In this document: piece by piece, positions 1 to 11,410 of the stretch
Position numbering within the stretch: position 1 is the stretch's first letter
How the letters are laid out: each line of letters starts with the position of its first letter
Assembly: GCA_019055375.1 (NCBI GenBank)
Contig: JAHQIW010004746.1
Span: forward strand, 1 to 64,000
Direction: 5' to 3'
Origin: Parelaphostrongylus tenuis
Lineage: Eukaryota; Nematoda; Chromadorea; Rhabditida; Metastrongylidae
Length of the DNA stretch: 64,000 bases
Translations under genes and position numbers: made by a program
The notes under the pieces: generated by a model
Databases searched by the model: none
Seen by the model: the letters and a program-made list of their open reading frames with translations, nothing else
Told to the model about the DNA's origin: nothing

Positions 1-2370
1 CACCGCTCCGCTCTTCCGAGACTAGTCCTCACCGGGGATACACCGAACTCTCACTCATAAGCAGCTCGCCGTATCCCCAATTCAGATAAACACTCAGCCT
101 TATTCCTTTGAATAACCCCTCAGTCATCATCGACGAATGAACCCGCGCAGTTACTCATACCTAATCGATAACCATTCCTAATAGGACGAAACTCTCCTCA
201 TAAACTCCTAACTTACCTCCCACTCCCTATCGTAACCCTATTCGGGGGGGGGGGGGGGTGGAGGGAATCGGCTACACACGTGCCGCGAAGAGCACCAGAG
301 CATCCAATACAACAGTGATTAGAAAAGGGCTTGTAGCAGTACATAGCAATAATAACAATGCATCGACTCGGACGACAAGTAACGAAAACATGACCTGAAG
401 AAAAGAACATGAGGATTTTATCACCTAGTCCACCCAACCTCCACAACTAGTAGCGAACACCTAACAGAACGTTCCACACCCGCTATCCTCGAATCTCGAG
501 ATAGCAAGGAGGCGTGCTTGAGCAGTTATTCTAGGATTGCTGGACGTTAGCGAAGAAGAAATCCTCAGTCAAGAGATGAACGAGAGAAAGTGAACTGAGT
601 GCTGGAAGTACCGGGACCCGCACAGTAGGGAAAAATAACCGTGATAAGAGTACTGGTTTATAAGCTTTCTAACACTACTCGATTCAGCAAAAGTGTGTAA
701 TATCTAGGAAGGGAATGACTCTAATCGCTAACTAAACATCCGGACAATACTTGCGTGTTCTTCATTTTTCACACAGCAACGTTATTTTAGAGAGCTGCAA
801 AATCAATATACCCTGTCGGCGTTCACTTTCTTCCTATCAACATCATGTCCAATGCGTTCTGAATAGAGACGAGACAGTGGAAGACGTTGTGTACCACCTG
901 CTCCAGGTAGAAGCCCTAACATAACCTGAACAGAATCATTAATTGAAAAACTAATCCAAGGCTAGGATGAGGACAAGATTTCTGAAATTCGCATCCCGAA
1001 TAACGATGAAGTTATAAAGCATGTGAGTGGATACCCAGAATCTTCGCAGTATTGACCCCAATCAATTGATTGACATTCCCATCATTAGATCTTCTTATTC
1101 CCGGTTCTTTTTCCGTTACCTTTATCCTGTCTGAACTCTTTGATGAAAAACGTATTATTTGATTTTGTAAAAGCTTTAGTAGCCATTCGATAGCTGAAAT
1201 CAATCAGATCTGAACGATGTAATTTATTTCTTGAATGATTTGTTTCATGCGCTAGTGAGAGTGGAAATAGATTTTGTTTCGCATCGAGCATTTCTCCGCC
1301 GGATAAATTTTTTTTCATAAGCATTATAATCATTAGATGGGGCAAATCTTCACAATTGTCAACTGCGCACTGGTTCTTGGAAGGACTTCTTAAAGCGTTG
1401 TAACGAAAAGAAAAAAGATTTAGGTTTCGCAACTTTGAATAATTTTCGAGCCCGCATCTTGCTTTACACCTCGTGGGAAAAACGTAACGTTCTTGTTCTG
1501 CGTTCTATCAGCCATTCTACAGCTGAATTTTCGAAAGTTTGTAAAGCTCTTGCTTTATATTCAGTATGACTTCTCTTAATGCGTACTTGACAGTAAAATA
1601 AAAATATCTTTCACCTTCAAGCATTTCTCAACGAACAGAGAGCTTTTTCCGCTAGACTTATGATAGCCGTTTCGATAGCTTGAATCTCAACGATTCCAAT
1701 GGCAATTTTGTTTCCGAAAAAATTTCTCTATTATACTACAGCAGTCAAAAGAAGACTACGTTTCGCAGATGATCGATATGTTGCAAAAGCGCAGTGACTT
1801 GGGGCCAACGTTGCCAAACCTCACCCCTTGGAGTGCGAAAAGCAATATTCCTTTGACTGCTACAGCGCTCTAGGAAGTCCTTTCAAAAGTCAATTATATC
1901 TTTGAGATCCATGAGATTTGCGCTATTGAATGGTTATTGATTGCCTATAGAAAAAGCTTCACACGAGGAGAAATCTTTGAATGCGAAACAAAATTTTATC
2001 TCCACTGTTGCAGCGCAACAATTGAGCCATTTGAGAATAAAATACACCGCTTCAAATTCACTTATCTTCAGCTATAAAATGATTACTTACACTTCACGTA
2101 AGAGCAAGAAACGCTTTTAGCAAAGGACTCAAGGAGGTATCGGAAAGGTAACCTATTCTCACATTTCAAAAAATCGCTTCTATTACAAATGTATTGTAAA
2201 CTCCAGGCAGCTCCGGCACCCAGTTTATCTACAGAATTAATGTTTCAGAGAATGAGGAACAGGTGAAGAGGAAAGAAATTGTGATCACAAATAACATGAA
2301 TTTCTAATTTTACCGATATTACAGCAGCTTCATGATGTTAAAGCTAAAAGGATAAAGCTCTCGGCGTTGA
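1..2370. other. Left-edge stretch with no recognised gene
   Basis: No coding region could be supported. The first 700 bases are richer in C than the rest and hold a 15-base G run at 244-258. The remaining exons of the minus-strand HADHA-like gene should lie on this side, but I found no match to the conserved PGAGGTQRL region on the minus strand. Blocks around 1620-2000 share short phrases with 9560-9700 and 33430-33600 (for example a GCAGTCAAAAGAA word at about 1743 and 9678), suggesting an old degenerate dispersed repeat. Low certainty. Confidence 0.4.
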
Positions 2371-2374
2371 TCAA

Positions 2375-2650
2375 TCCCTGAGAAATGCGCCATGCATTCG
2401 ACTTCAATTTTTTAACTTCGTTTGAGGTGAATGAATGCATATCTGGCTTTTACAATGACTCGCGGTGGCCTCCGCTAAACCGAGTCAGTGCTGTTTATCC
2501 TCCCAGACAACAAGTCTGAGTCCTGTCTGGTACCAATTTACCGACCCCGGAGGGATGGATGGCTTGGTGAGCCATGAGCGCGAAATCGAACCAGTGACCT
2601 CGTGTGCGACGCAGGGCACCTCATACCACTGCGCCACAAGCGCTCTTTCA
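2375..2650 (-). repeat. SINE-A copy (tRNA-derived), minus strand
   Basis: Reading the minus strand, a tRNA-like head with A-box (TGGCGCAGTGG-like) and B-box (GGTTCGATTTC-like) lies at about 2565-2640. It is followed by a body shared with seven other places in this window (6980, 7715, 13672, 25390, 27210, 33065, 34075). The far end carries the family's GCCGAGAGCTTTATCCTTTT-like tail at about 2375. The copy lies just beyond exon 5 of the HADHA-like gene, so probably within its next intron. Confidence 0.85.
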
Positions 2651-2763
2651 TGATGTTATGACTACATATACGAATATGCACACACAAACGACGATGTATG
2701 CAGAACTTTTTAGCCCAAGCGGAAGTTGATCCAGCGTTTCAGCCGTACCTAGAGTAGTGTTTA

Positions 2764-2822
2764 ATGGTAGCACACACCGTAGGTACGGGTAACACGTAGT
2801 TTCAACTCTCGTCTGGGGTCGA
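2764..2822 (+). repeat. SINE-B-like tRNA-derived fragment
   Basis: It resembles the SINE-B head seen at 32425 and 51150: a GTAGCA...GTACGGGT...TTTCAACTCTCGTCTGGGGT order, in which the B-box has decayed. It sits between exon 5 of the HADHA-like gene and the SINE-A copy. Confidence 0.45.
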
Positions 2823-2914
2823 AAGTTTCGCATACGTCTTACTACCTCAAATATCTAGATAGAAACAAGATTCACAAGTAGATTAGACCTACTGTTTGAA
2901 CAAATCCTACTCAC

Positions 2915-3652
2915 TTCGGGTAAAGCTAGTTGAGTCTTCTTATCGTTTACAGCGATTCGATAGTGGCATGCCATGGCCAGCTCGAGACCACCTCCCATGC
3001 AACTTCCCATGATCGCCGCTACAATTGGCTTCTTCGATTGTTCCAGCTTGTTGAATTGTTCTTGGCCTGCCTTCAACAGAAGATAATCTTCACGATATGC
3101 TCAAGAAACACGGATGAAATCATCGCCGAAAACAGACATTGACATATTGGCGCCATCCTGAACAGTCTTTGCCTTCTTCAACATCTCCACATCAGCTCCA
3201 GCCACGAAACTTCCCGGCTTTCCTGACATCAATACCACAGATTTTACAGAATCATCACGTTCTACCTGGAAGAGAAAACGCATAACATTAGTGATTAGAG
3301 CGACTGGAGCCAAGAGAATTCTAACCTTTTCAAACGCTGCTTGTAACTCTCCAGTTAAGGCTTCGTTCAGAACGTTCTCCTAAAGTAGTGATTTACGTGG
3401 GAAAGTGGGACGTAAAATATTCTGAATGATGTAGTACCTTCATATTTGGGAATATTCATGGTAATAACAGCAACATCGCCTTGATTTTCGAGCTTTACGT
3501 TTCCTGGAAAAAACACCAATACCAATCGAAAACTACTGCAATATGAGCCAAAGAATGAAAGAAACCAAAAAAGTTAGATAATCCCATCACATACCTTGGT
3601 TGAGCGACATCGTAGTAGAGAAGGGTCTACTAAAGAACGGTGCTGAAAACAT
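2915..3652 (-). CDS. Mitochondrial trifunctional enzyme alpha subunit, 5' exons (enoyl-CoA hydratase part)
   Basis: Five coding exons on the minus strand: 3652-3595, 3503-3438, 3379-3326, 3265-3134 and 3070-2915. The ATG at 3652 opens [19 protein letters not shown], rich in Ser/Arg and without acids, as expected of a mitochondrial presequence. Then follow a crotonase fold start ([11 protein letters not shown]), the first oxyanion segment ([12 protein letters not shown], exon 4) and the second ([19 protein letters not shown], exon 5). The last codon seen, in LPE, aligns with the first catalytic Glu of enoyl-CoA hydratases. The order matches the HADHA/ECHA family, which hydrates long-chain enoyl-CoA and oxidises the product in mitochondrial beta-oxidation. 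Exon 5 ends in a GTGAGT donor. The second catalytic Glu and the whole dehydrogenase half are not in view. The exon 2/exon 3 join does not keep frame with canonical splice sites, so an indel or partial pseudogene is possible. Confidence 0.85.
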
Positions 3653-3769
3653 GCAATGAGTAAGCTCTATAGAAACTTTCTCTTATCCTACCGCTCCTAT
3701 AGCATTGCTGCATTGTCTTGATTATATTATCAAGGACATACTGAGAACGTACGCAAGACTTTTTGATCC

Positions 3770-4045
3770 AGGCAGAAACTAACCCGTGTTCCAACATTGC
3801 CGGAGGCGCATGCTACCACTACACCACCGATGTCATTGTTCTGTTACCACTCTTTCTTCGATATGAGGCATTGAACTGTTAGCAATCAACCGTTGACGAA
3901 TTTGATGTGGTAAGTCCACAATTGCAATGGATCCGGTTAACCCGACAGCTACCCTAATCCACGAAGATTACCAATTGCTTCGGCGAATGGGTGAAATACG
4001 GGTTCAACTACCGGCCGGGACCTCGATTTTGCATATTCCTTTAAC
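3770..4045. repeat. Inverted pair of SINE-B-like tRNA-derived units
   Basis: A minus-strand unit at 3770-3833 has a good A-box (GGTGGTGTAGTGGTAGCA read on the minus strand). A plus-strand unit at about 3950-4045 shows GAATGGGTGAAATACGGG followed by TTCAACTACCGG. Both read outward, with the A-box inside and the B-box outside, as at 50935-51230. The pair lies immediately upstream of the HADHA-like gene start. Confidence 0.5.
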
Positions 4046-5555
4046 ATTCCTAGATGGATCAGTTGGTCGCCAATGAATAATTATGCTCGATGCCAAAATT
4101 CAACCATAATCGTCTACAGCTCCTTAATCGTTCACTAACTCAAACGAGAGAGGCAATAAAAACCTTACTCGTCCCCATCAGCCGCCTAAGGTACCCACTG
4201 GGGTTACCCGCATAGTTTACGCGAGAACAGCTCTACACCTCTGCTAATGCAAACCATTATGTTCCCGTAACACCTTCAAAGGGTTACGCCTCAGAAAAAA
4301 GACCTCCCAGACCATTCAGATATGGTAATATCGAACCCAACTTTTCAGTTAACCACATCCAATTAGAGGTTCGGAAATCAGGTAATGCTTAGGCGATGTG
4401 GCACTCAAACATGAAAAGAAAGCGCGAAACTAGAAAAAAAAGTACTTAGAAGTGCTACTATTCCAACAAGAACTATCCTTCAATGTTATTATTTTGATAA
4501 AAAGAAGGCAAAAAGCTTTGAATAAGTGAAGAACTTACAAATGAATCTGTGAGTCCCACGTGTGAGCCGCGACAGCATGCTGACCCTGACCTGATGGATG
4601 ACGCAACTAAACGGGGTTACCCACAGGTACGACACGTCTTATCAAACGCTAGTGGATAAGAATTTGGGTACGCCCACGCAAAAGGGAAAAGGACAAAGAC
4701 GACAAAGACTCGGGGAACGCGTTTATTGACTGCACAAATAAAGCACCAACAACTCTGGTTAGAACTTGAACATCAAACGATTGAAATAAACATACTACCA
4801 AACCCATTAACAAAAAAAAAACCACCATCAAAGAACTAATAAAAAAGCCGATTCATGAAATGCAAATTAGATTCATCCTTCCCATTTCCTAGATAGGTTT
4901 TTAACAACACAAAAAGGAAAACCCTGGCAGGTGTGAATTCCACGGAGCTGTCTGACCGGAAGTTCTTTCGAAAGGGCGCCGACACGGTTCGTCGTCAATC
5001 AACTTTCACATGAGAAACCCCGAAAATCATGAAGCAAGTGAAAAGAGTGTAGAGCAACCTAGCGATTTTCATGGCCTCATCCTCTGAAGATGTCGTATGA
5101 TTCGACTACATCGATGCCGAATCAATGATTCCGATGACAAAAGTTCTACAGTCGTATGGATCTGACCCGCTTAAGAGACCTCGTTTCAGTGAATAAAACA
5201 GAGAGAGAGAACCAGGGCCTTGCTTCTCTATACGCTGCACCACTAACCACTTCACCACTTCGCCAAGGAATCAGGAGAATAGATGACAGAAGAACTACAG
5301 CCACATGGCTTCTAACCATTTGGGATCATCATAATGTGATGAGGAATACTAACAGAATCGTCAAAATCCTAGGAAAAGACGACCGAACACGAAGCAGACG
5401 AGCCATCGATGAGCGAACGACTCCCTCCAGATGCCTCTCATGGAACTCGCTTCTTTCAATGACTCGCCTCGGATAGCTTTGAAGTCGATTTATGGAATTA
5501 CACGTCAGCATCGGACACATCTAGTGCCCTTCGAGATAACTCAAGATTCGTTAGA
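4046..5555. other. No gene seen
   Basis: I saw no recognisable coding, RNA or mobile element. The open frame 5156-5476 (106 codons, plus strand) has no recognised motif and may be chance. The region includes the presumed promoter side of the HADHA-like gene, but no element can be named. Confidence 0.4.
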
Positions 5556-5559
5556 TAAA

Positions 5560-5690
5560 AAAAATTCTCGACTGACGAGATCGCAAGGTCGAAACACGTG
5601 CCTCGGGCTCTATAAGTCAGCCCTCTTTGACAGACCACTGACATGCGTGGCTTAAAAAATGATGCTCAGGCATATTGGAAAAAAATAGCC
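5560..5690 (+). repeat. Repeat C copy (retrozyme-like dispersed repeat)
   Basis: It shares a block with 11225-11410, 12841-13034 and 53400-53530: a hammerhead-like core, then GGGCTCTATAAGT, a CAGACCAC segment, GGCTTAAAAAAT and CAGGCATATT. The copy stops before the GAGCGTGGTCTT arm, so the long hairpin seen at 12951-13012 is incomplete here. Confidence 0.65.
5567..5608 (+). ncRNA. Hammerhead ribozyme-like motif in repeat C
   Basis: CUGACGA at 5572-5578 fits the CUGANGA box. Stem II is GAUC/GGUC closed by a GCAA tetraloop. GAAA is at 5591-5594, and stem III is the palindrome CACGUG. Stem I can form between UCGA before the box and UCGG after the cleavage position. The cleavage dinucleotide reads CC instead of UH, so this copy is probably impaired. 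Confidence 0.55.
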
Positions 5691-5699
5691 ACAGCAACC

Positions 5700-6975
5700 A
5701 GACTGCTCCCATTCGAGTTCTACCAACAACAACGAAATCAATAGAGATCGCTCAGGAGAGGAACGTCGCAGTATATAAAATCGAAGAAAAGGAGGGAGAA
5801 ATTTCTAGAGACTAATCAATTTCCTGATTAGCACGGGTGGTTGTCGCTGTCGTAATGTCAACACACAAAAATTATAGTACAAAGTACGAAGTTCGCCACG
5901 AGAGGTGCCCTCTCTGTCGTCAAGTCGATCAATAAGCATCTTTTGCATGAAGACATTGATCTCTAAGAAAAGAACCGCGTAATCTAAACGCCTTAAAATG
6001 CTAGACATAGCATGAACGGTAGTGAACAGCATTCTTCCACGGTCAAGCTCTCGTTCATAACAAAACACACGTGATTGACAAAGAAAAAGACACTTATGAA
6101 GGCTATTCACCCCGACAACGGATCAATTAGCTTGTAGAAAAGGAGCTCTCCTTCATCTCGACATCACCAATCAATAGTAAATACTTTTGAGGATCAAGCC
6201 GATAGCATGTGGTGATGAAAACAAAACAAAAAGTAAACAAACAAACAAATAAACAAGAAATAAACAGAGTCGATAAACTGCAGGAGATTCGAGTGGAACG
6301 ATAGAAAAGACGAAGACCAGCCGAAGGAGAGGGCGACGAACGACTACGGAGCAATCGACTCGGATCATCGACTCTACAGAAGACGACGATGTCGCGAGAC
6401 GTTAGAGGAATCGATTCACTTCGACCAGCCTCGTGCTACCTGCCTGATCAAAAAGATCGATTATCGATCGGATCGATCGAATCGATTTGTGACGAAAGCA
6501 GTGCAAAGAGACGAAATCGTCTCGATGGAACGATCCGAAAACGACCAGAAATCACGCTATAAGGGATTTTGCCGCTGTTGGCAAGTGGCGTACACTCTGC
6601 ACTAACTATTGCCACAAGAGAAAGGGCAGATCAAACCGAATGAGGCTGGGGATCATTTTTTAGAAGACAGTGAAGAGCAGTATTTGATAAGAACAGCGCG
6701 AGACGTAACACTGTGTGTACTGGTCGTAATTGCGTACGGTAGGCAAAAAACGCTTGAGGACTTTCGAGAGCCGCAGCGAGTACTGTCGGAAGGACCGGGG
6801 CCAGCTCTAGACGGATTGCCGCGCGCCTCCCACTGAATGTCGCTCCCTTGTGATCTACGGCAAGTACTTCAAGATGACATGTGATCTACATGGATCTCTT
6901 CCGAAGTATATCACGGGCAAATACACCTCTTGTGGATTTTGTTTGAATTCATAGTGATATAGTCGTAATAATGAT
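5700..6975. other. No recognised gene; CAAA-rich tract and unassigned ORF
   Basis: An imperfect CAAA/AAAC low-complexity tract runs about 6216-6270. The stretch 6400-6840 is richer in GC and contains overlapping ATCGAT-type words near 6455-6490. The open frame at 6609-6836 (75 codons) has no recognised motif. A stretch near 6665-6760 resembles 18195-18250, so it may be repeat-derived. Confidence 0.35.
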
Positions 6976-6979
6976 AGTA

Positions 6980-7170
6980 GACATAGTATAGCGGTGTGTG
7001 TGACGCAGCGGCTAGAGGTGCCCTGCGGCACGCAAGTGGTTCATGGTTCGATCCCTCTCCCAGGCTCACTAAGCCTTCTGTTCCTCTGGGGTTGGTAAAT
7101 TGTATCAAGCTTGCCTGGGAGGATAGACAGATGAATCGGTAGATCACTGCGTGTAATTGTGAAAATCAGA
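6980..7170 (+). repeat. SINE-A copy, diverged and shortened
   Basis: The tRNA-like head is GTGACGCAGCGGCTAGAGGTGC, followed by a B-box-like GGTTCGATCCC near 7043. The family body follows (CCTTCTGTTCCTCTGGGGTTGGTAAATTGTATCAAGCTTGCCTGGGAGGATA in shortened form). It lacks the usual 3' portion. Confidence 0.7.
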
Positions 7171-7714
7171 TTTGCGTTCAGTCTTCTCTAACGACTTTGA
7201 AGAATTCGAATGTATAGCGCCTCCCTTAGAGATTCGTCAACGTCGAGACTTGATTGGCTTATTTTCGAGCCCAGTGAATCTTTGACGAATAGAGGATGAA
7301 AGGAGGTTCACAACAAGAAACAGTTGAGTCCAGCCAGTTGGGATGGACAAACAACAAAGAAATACCGCATGATGGGCGCGTAAAAAAAGTGGGCTTACAA
7401 GAAGCAACATGAAACAGAACACAGAAGTGTCTCAAACTTTGTGAATTTGCCGGTATCCATCCACCTATCACACCCAGTTTTGTGAGAAGCGATGATCAAA
7501 GTGCACTGCGAAGACCAGCTTTCGGCTTACAACGCGACAAGGAGAACAAGGCATAGCTTATCACTGCCGTTTATGTCATCGCTGCAGAGTTCTAATATAA
7601 GAACTTACATGTGGAAAACGTGCTCTAACCAAGTGACCTACAGTTCCAATCGAAAAGACCGCCTTCTAGAAACGTCGGCATCGATAAGCAATATATGTGA
7701 GTTATGAAAGAGCG

Positions 7715-8000
7715 TATGTGGCACGATGGTTAAAGGTGCGCTGCGTCGAACACAAGGTTGATGGTTTGATCTCACGCTCATGGCTAATCAAGCGCTGTCA
7801 TCCCTCCGGTCTCGGTTAATTGGTATCAGATTTGTCTAGGAGGATGAGCAGCATTGATTCGTTACATCGGCAAGCTACCGCGAGTCGTAATAAAGGTTTA
7901 GATATAATCTCAAGCACCTCAAAAGGAGCTAAAATTAAAGATGAATGCATGGCACATCAGTCCGGGAGTGATAAATCTCGAGAACTCCGTCCTTCAGCCT
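7715..8000 (+). repeat. SINE-A copy
   Basis: The head at about 7718 (TGTGGCACGATGGTTAAAGGTGC) has a decayed A-box. The body carries TTGGTATCAGATTTGTCTAGG and GAGGATGAGCAGCATTGATTCG, as in other copies. The 3' part holds GAATGCATGGCACATC at about 7942 and ends near 8000. Confidence 0.75.
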
Positions 8001-8099
8001 TTTAAATGTGATTTATGGCGATTTATCTTGTGCAGCTTACGCGACTACAAATAGTAGTAGTCACAGAGGTAGCTTGATGCTAAACGTTCCGACAACTCG

Positions 8100-8710
8100 C
8101 CTCTAACAGTTTGTAAGCTTGCTATATTAGACTATTTGCAAGAGTCGGTAATTTATCTATGCTATATAAATCGCCTAGGTCAACTAAAAGGTCCAGATGG
8201 AGAAAAAGCGTAATGTCTTGCGTGATGGTGACGCATTCTTCTTCCGGTTTACTATTGGACTTTTGGTAGTTTCCAAAAAGTTTCAAACGTTTTGAAGTCT
8301 TCGAGTGTTTCACCAGGATCGCTCGCTTTGAAATCATTACCTCTGTGTTTTTGTCCTATGTGTGATTGAGAGAATTTATTAACTTTTTGATATACCATAG
8401 TGTTCATTTATGCGGATCCAAAGTGGTCTACTCCTTTTGCCAGTGTGTTCATCCCAACGCTTGACAAGGATGTTGGATATATTGTACCCGAACTCACACA
8501 ATTCCCCACTCTGTTGGTGCAGATTTTACAATATTTTATAGTAGCACATATCGTGAAAGTAGTTGCGGACCATTTGACGGCGTTAGGTGTCAAGAGCCTA
8601 AAGAACTGCCGCAGAACACTCACGACAAACCTTGTCAAAACCGCTGCTTCCCCAATAATCTCCAGATAAACACGTTGCGGATAACGGTGATATTTCAGCT
8701 CGCAAGTTAC
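8100..8710 (-). mobile_element. Penelope-like element fragment, subfamily 2, degenerate
   Basis: This minus-strand relic aligns by eye with the 14720-15180 copy. Both share the GCGTGATGGTGACGCA block (8218 here, 14797 there) and the region matching the YIGETGR end of the GIY-YIG endonuclease (8400-8470 here, 15001-15060 there). Many stops and indels make it a dead fragment holding only the 3' end of the coding region. No hammerhead core survives at its 3' edge. Confidence 0.65.
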
Positions 8711-8784
8711 GCAGCCGTCGGTTGGCGGATATGCTCCTATAACGATGTGGTAGGTTTTATTATGAACCTTTTACGGTCCCCACA

Positions 8785-8870
8785 AAGGAATTTATCGTCA
8801 TTATCAAATGATGGAATATGACAGAGGAAAACTCAATAAAGCTATAGGTAGCAGAACTGACGTGGTACCC
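8785..8870 (+). repeat. Repeat F copy
   Basis: It shares with 22030-22140 and 25865-25960 the order: TTTATCGTCA, AATATGACAGA, then TCAATAAAGCTAT followed by GCAG. The nature of the repeat is unknown; copies are about 90-110 bases. Confidence 0.5.
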
Positions 8871-8879
8871 TCTAAAACA

Positions 8880-10735
8880 TCTCATTTCGAGAGCAGAAAA
8901 ATCTCAATCCACAGACTGATCAATGCCCTCTTTATGCCCATCACCACATACATAGTGAAAAAATCAAGATATAAGTTTCTCATAAGAGTCGCAATCTGTA
9001 GAATGCGTGTAAGTTAAAAATCGCGATGTGCTCAACATTGACAAATTCGAAATGCGTGCATCCAGTGTATGCTTGTTCTGAAAAGTAAGATTATCAAGAA
9101 ACTGAGCGTTCTTCAAACTGAAACCGCGTTTCTAGGTAAATCCTTCCATTCCATCCATTAATGGCGATGAAGTGACTCCAAAACCAAAATCTCTCTGTCA
9201 AGTACCAGCGAATCCGCGGTAAAGTTCAAACGAACGAATGCTTAATTACTCCAAAAACATAGCGTAATCTCCGTTCCGTCAAGTATAACGTGCTACTGAA
9301 GCCTTCCCAAAATCAAGCTAATGTCCAAATATGTCATAGTTATACTATAAATATTGAAAATTCATAATTGAAATAAGAGAAAAACGGGCACTTTTCCGTT
9401 TTCTGAAATGCATTCTCAACCTTTCGAAAACAACATGCCAGAGCTTAGGCTCACGGCTTCGATGGTACTTCGATAACTTAACTCTCAACAATTTCAATAC
9501 TGCACGTAATTTTTAAAGTGGCCTTTTCCTGCTTTGTAACAGCAAAAATAAAGTTTTGCTTCACACTCGAGCACTATTCGCTGGAAAGAGCTTTTCCGGC
9601 GATCATTCGCTAGTATGAATATCGACAATACCAATGATGTACTTGCTTTTGAAAAAAAGACGTCTGAGTGCGCAGTAGCAGTCAAAAGAAAATTAGAATT
9701 CGCACTCGGATGTATTTCATTGGCTTAGAATTAGGTATGGTAGCAAATTTATTCGACATTATGAAAATGAAAGATCTAAACCAACAATACGATAGAACAG
9801 AGTTTTTTCTACAATTACAATACAAAAACCAGGAAATTATACAAAAATGAGGAAAAGTTTCAAGTAAAATACACGAATACGAGCGAAATAGTGTAGAGTG
9901 TGAAACACAATCTTATTTTTATGCTACAGCGCATTGAAAAAGCATTTCTTTGAAAAAGAAAGCACAGCGTCGACAAATGGTCGAGATCTGAGCTATCAAA
10001 TAATTACTATAACCTCAGAAAAAATCAGAAAACGGGGGGTCGAAAATGTGCATAGATCTCGGAAAAGAATCAAAAAATGTTACGAAAGGGATCGAAGAAA
10101 TTTTTTCTCTTTAAAAAGACGTGGTTTTCTCGTTATACGTAAAAACTCTTAGATACGTGGGCATTCTTTTACCGGAATGATCCATCCAGAACTCCATTCC
10201 CGCTCATCGCGCGCCGCTATTAAAACACAAGAATTTAATTGCTAAATTGGTTCCGAGGAGACATTACCATTAATAAATCACGGATTTCCACACATTATAC
10301 GTTCTTTTAGATTGAATTTTTGAGCTAAAGTCTTCATTGTTGAAGATGACGGATGCATGGTGTTCTCTAGAGATTTTTCTAAGTTCTATAAAGAGCTTCA
10401 CCCTCGTCTTTGTACTAATTTGATCTTGATAAGTGAACGACTGAAAAAGTTAGCTGTGCAACTGATCCGTGTTGTCTCAATTGCATGGACGCGAGGATAC
10501 ATGTAAAAAAATCGAGTTACCGTCATCTTTTACTTCTAAAGAAACAGACTTAAGCATTCGCTGTTCTGTCATCAGGTCACAAATGACGACGTGAGTACGC
10601 AAGAATGCTGATGATTAATTGAGTAATACTAAACGAAAGCTTCTACAAGTTACTGTGGAACTATATTACATTAATAGTTTGAAAGTTTTGACTTTCTGTA
10701 AACCGCGACATAATCGTTCCCCTTGAATCGTTTGA
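8880..10735. other. No gene seen
   Basis: AT-rich DNA with only short open frames lacking motifs (for example 9934-10152). The 9500-9700 part may be a decayed palindromic repeat related to 1600-2000. Nothing else can be supported. Confidence 0.35.
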
Positions 10736-10739
10736 ATAC

Positions 10740-11085
10740 CAGTTTTCCAAGTGAGATATGCTGGGCAATATAGCAGCGCAGACTGGGCAACGACTTCCAC
10801 GTGGGACCTCGACAGTGATGTTATTGCGGCAATCCATGGGCTATTTCAAACGTGAAACCGTTACCTCAATATTGCTATGGTAATATCAACAGCGATTTCC
10901 ATGTGCAATCCGCAGGCAATTCAGCAATGGCAGAGTGGGCAACGACTTCCTACGTGGAACCTTGACAGTGATGCTATTGCGACGATTCAGGAACTATTTC
11001 TACGTAAAATCGCAACCTCAGTGTTGCTTGGTACTACTGCGGCAATACATGGTTTATTTCGACGTTAAACCATTATCTCAATGCG
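10740..11085. repeat. About 151-bp tandem repeat, locus 1a
   Basis: More than two units of about 151 bases. The word GGCAAT(A/T)...CAG..TGGGCAACGACTTCC starts near 10763 and again near 10914. CCTCGACAGTGATG (10809) and CCTTGACAGTGATG (10961) repeat in step. The same unit recurs at 11405-11765 and, more diverged, at 38530-39300. Confidence 0.8.
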
Positions 11086-11224
11086 CCATATAATCATTTT
11101 TTGAGCCACCCATGTGGTCTGTTATGGGACAACTTATGGAACCCGTTTAAACGCGATGTATCAGTGAAAATATTACTCAATGGACGGCGTCAAATATTTG
11201 TCGTCGCCTACTCCTAGTATAAGG

Positions 11225-11410
11225 AAGGAGCAGCTCCCAAGGACTGGCAAAAGGCGAAGGGTAGCGCCCAACGGGGAGACTGTCAAGACCGAAACACGTG
11301 TGATGGGCTCTATAATTTGCCCTATATCAGACCACATGCGTGGCTAAAAAATATGAATATCTGGCATATTGAAATTTGAGCGTGGTCTTGAGAAAACACT
11401 CGAAACGAAA
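11225..11410 (+). repeat. Repeat C copy inside a tandem-repeat locus
   Basis: Retrozyme-like repeat with GAAACACGTGTGATGGGC at 11291, the AGACCACATGCGTGGCT arm and the TTTGAGCGTGGTCTTGAG arm, ending with CACTCGAAA. The first hammerhead box is lost (reads ACGGGGA-like). It separates two arrays of the 151-bp repeat, so it likely inserted into that array. Confidence 0.75.

Noticed and set aside
213..446. Proline-rich minus-strand ORF over the poly-G run.
   Set aside because: It results from translating a G homopolymer; there is no other support.
2465..2653. Open frames over SINE-A copies (also 13645-13971, 25295-25651, 27180-27524).
   Set aside because: They follow the tRNA-derived SINE sequence on either strand and recur in each copy, so they are not genes.
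5156..5476. 106-codon plus-strand ORF.
   Set aside because: Low-complexity Arg/Thr/Ser composition, no recognisable family, and an overlapping frame open on the other strand.
11262..11312. Active hammerhead in the repeat C copy at 11225.
   Set aside because: GAAA and CACGUG are present but the CUGANGA box is lost and the UH dinucleotide reads UG.
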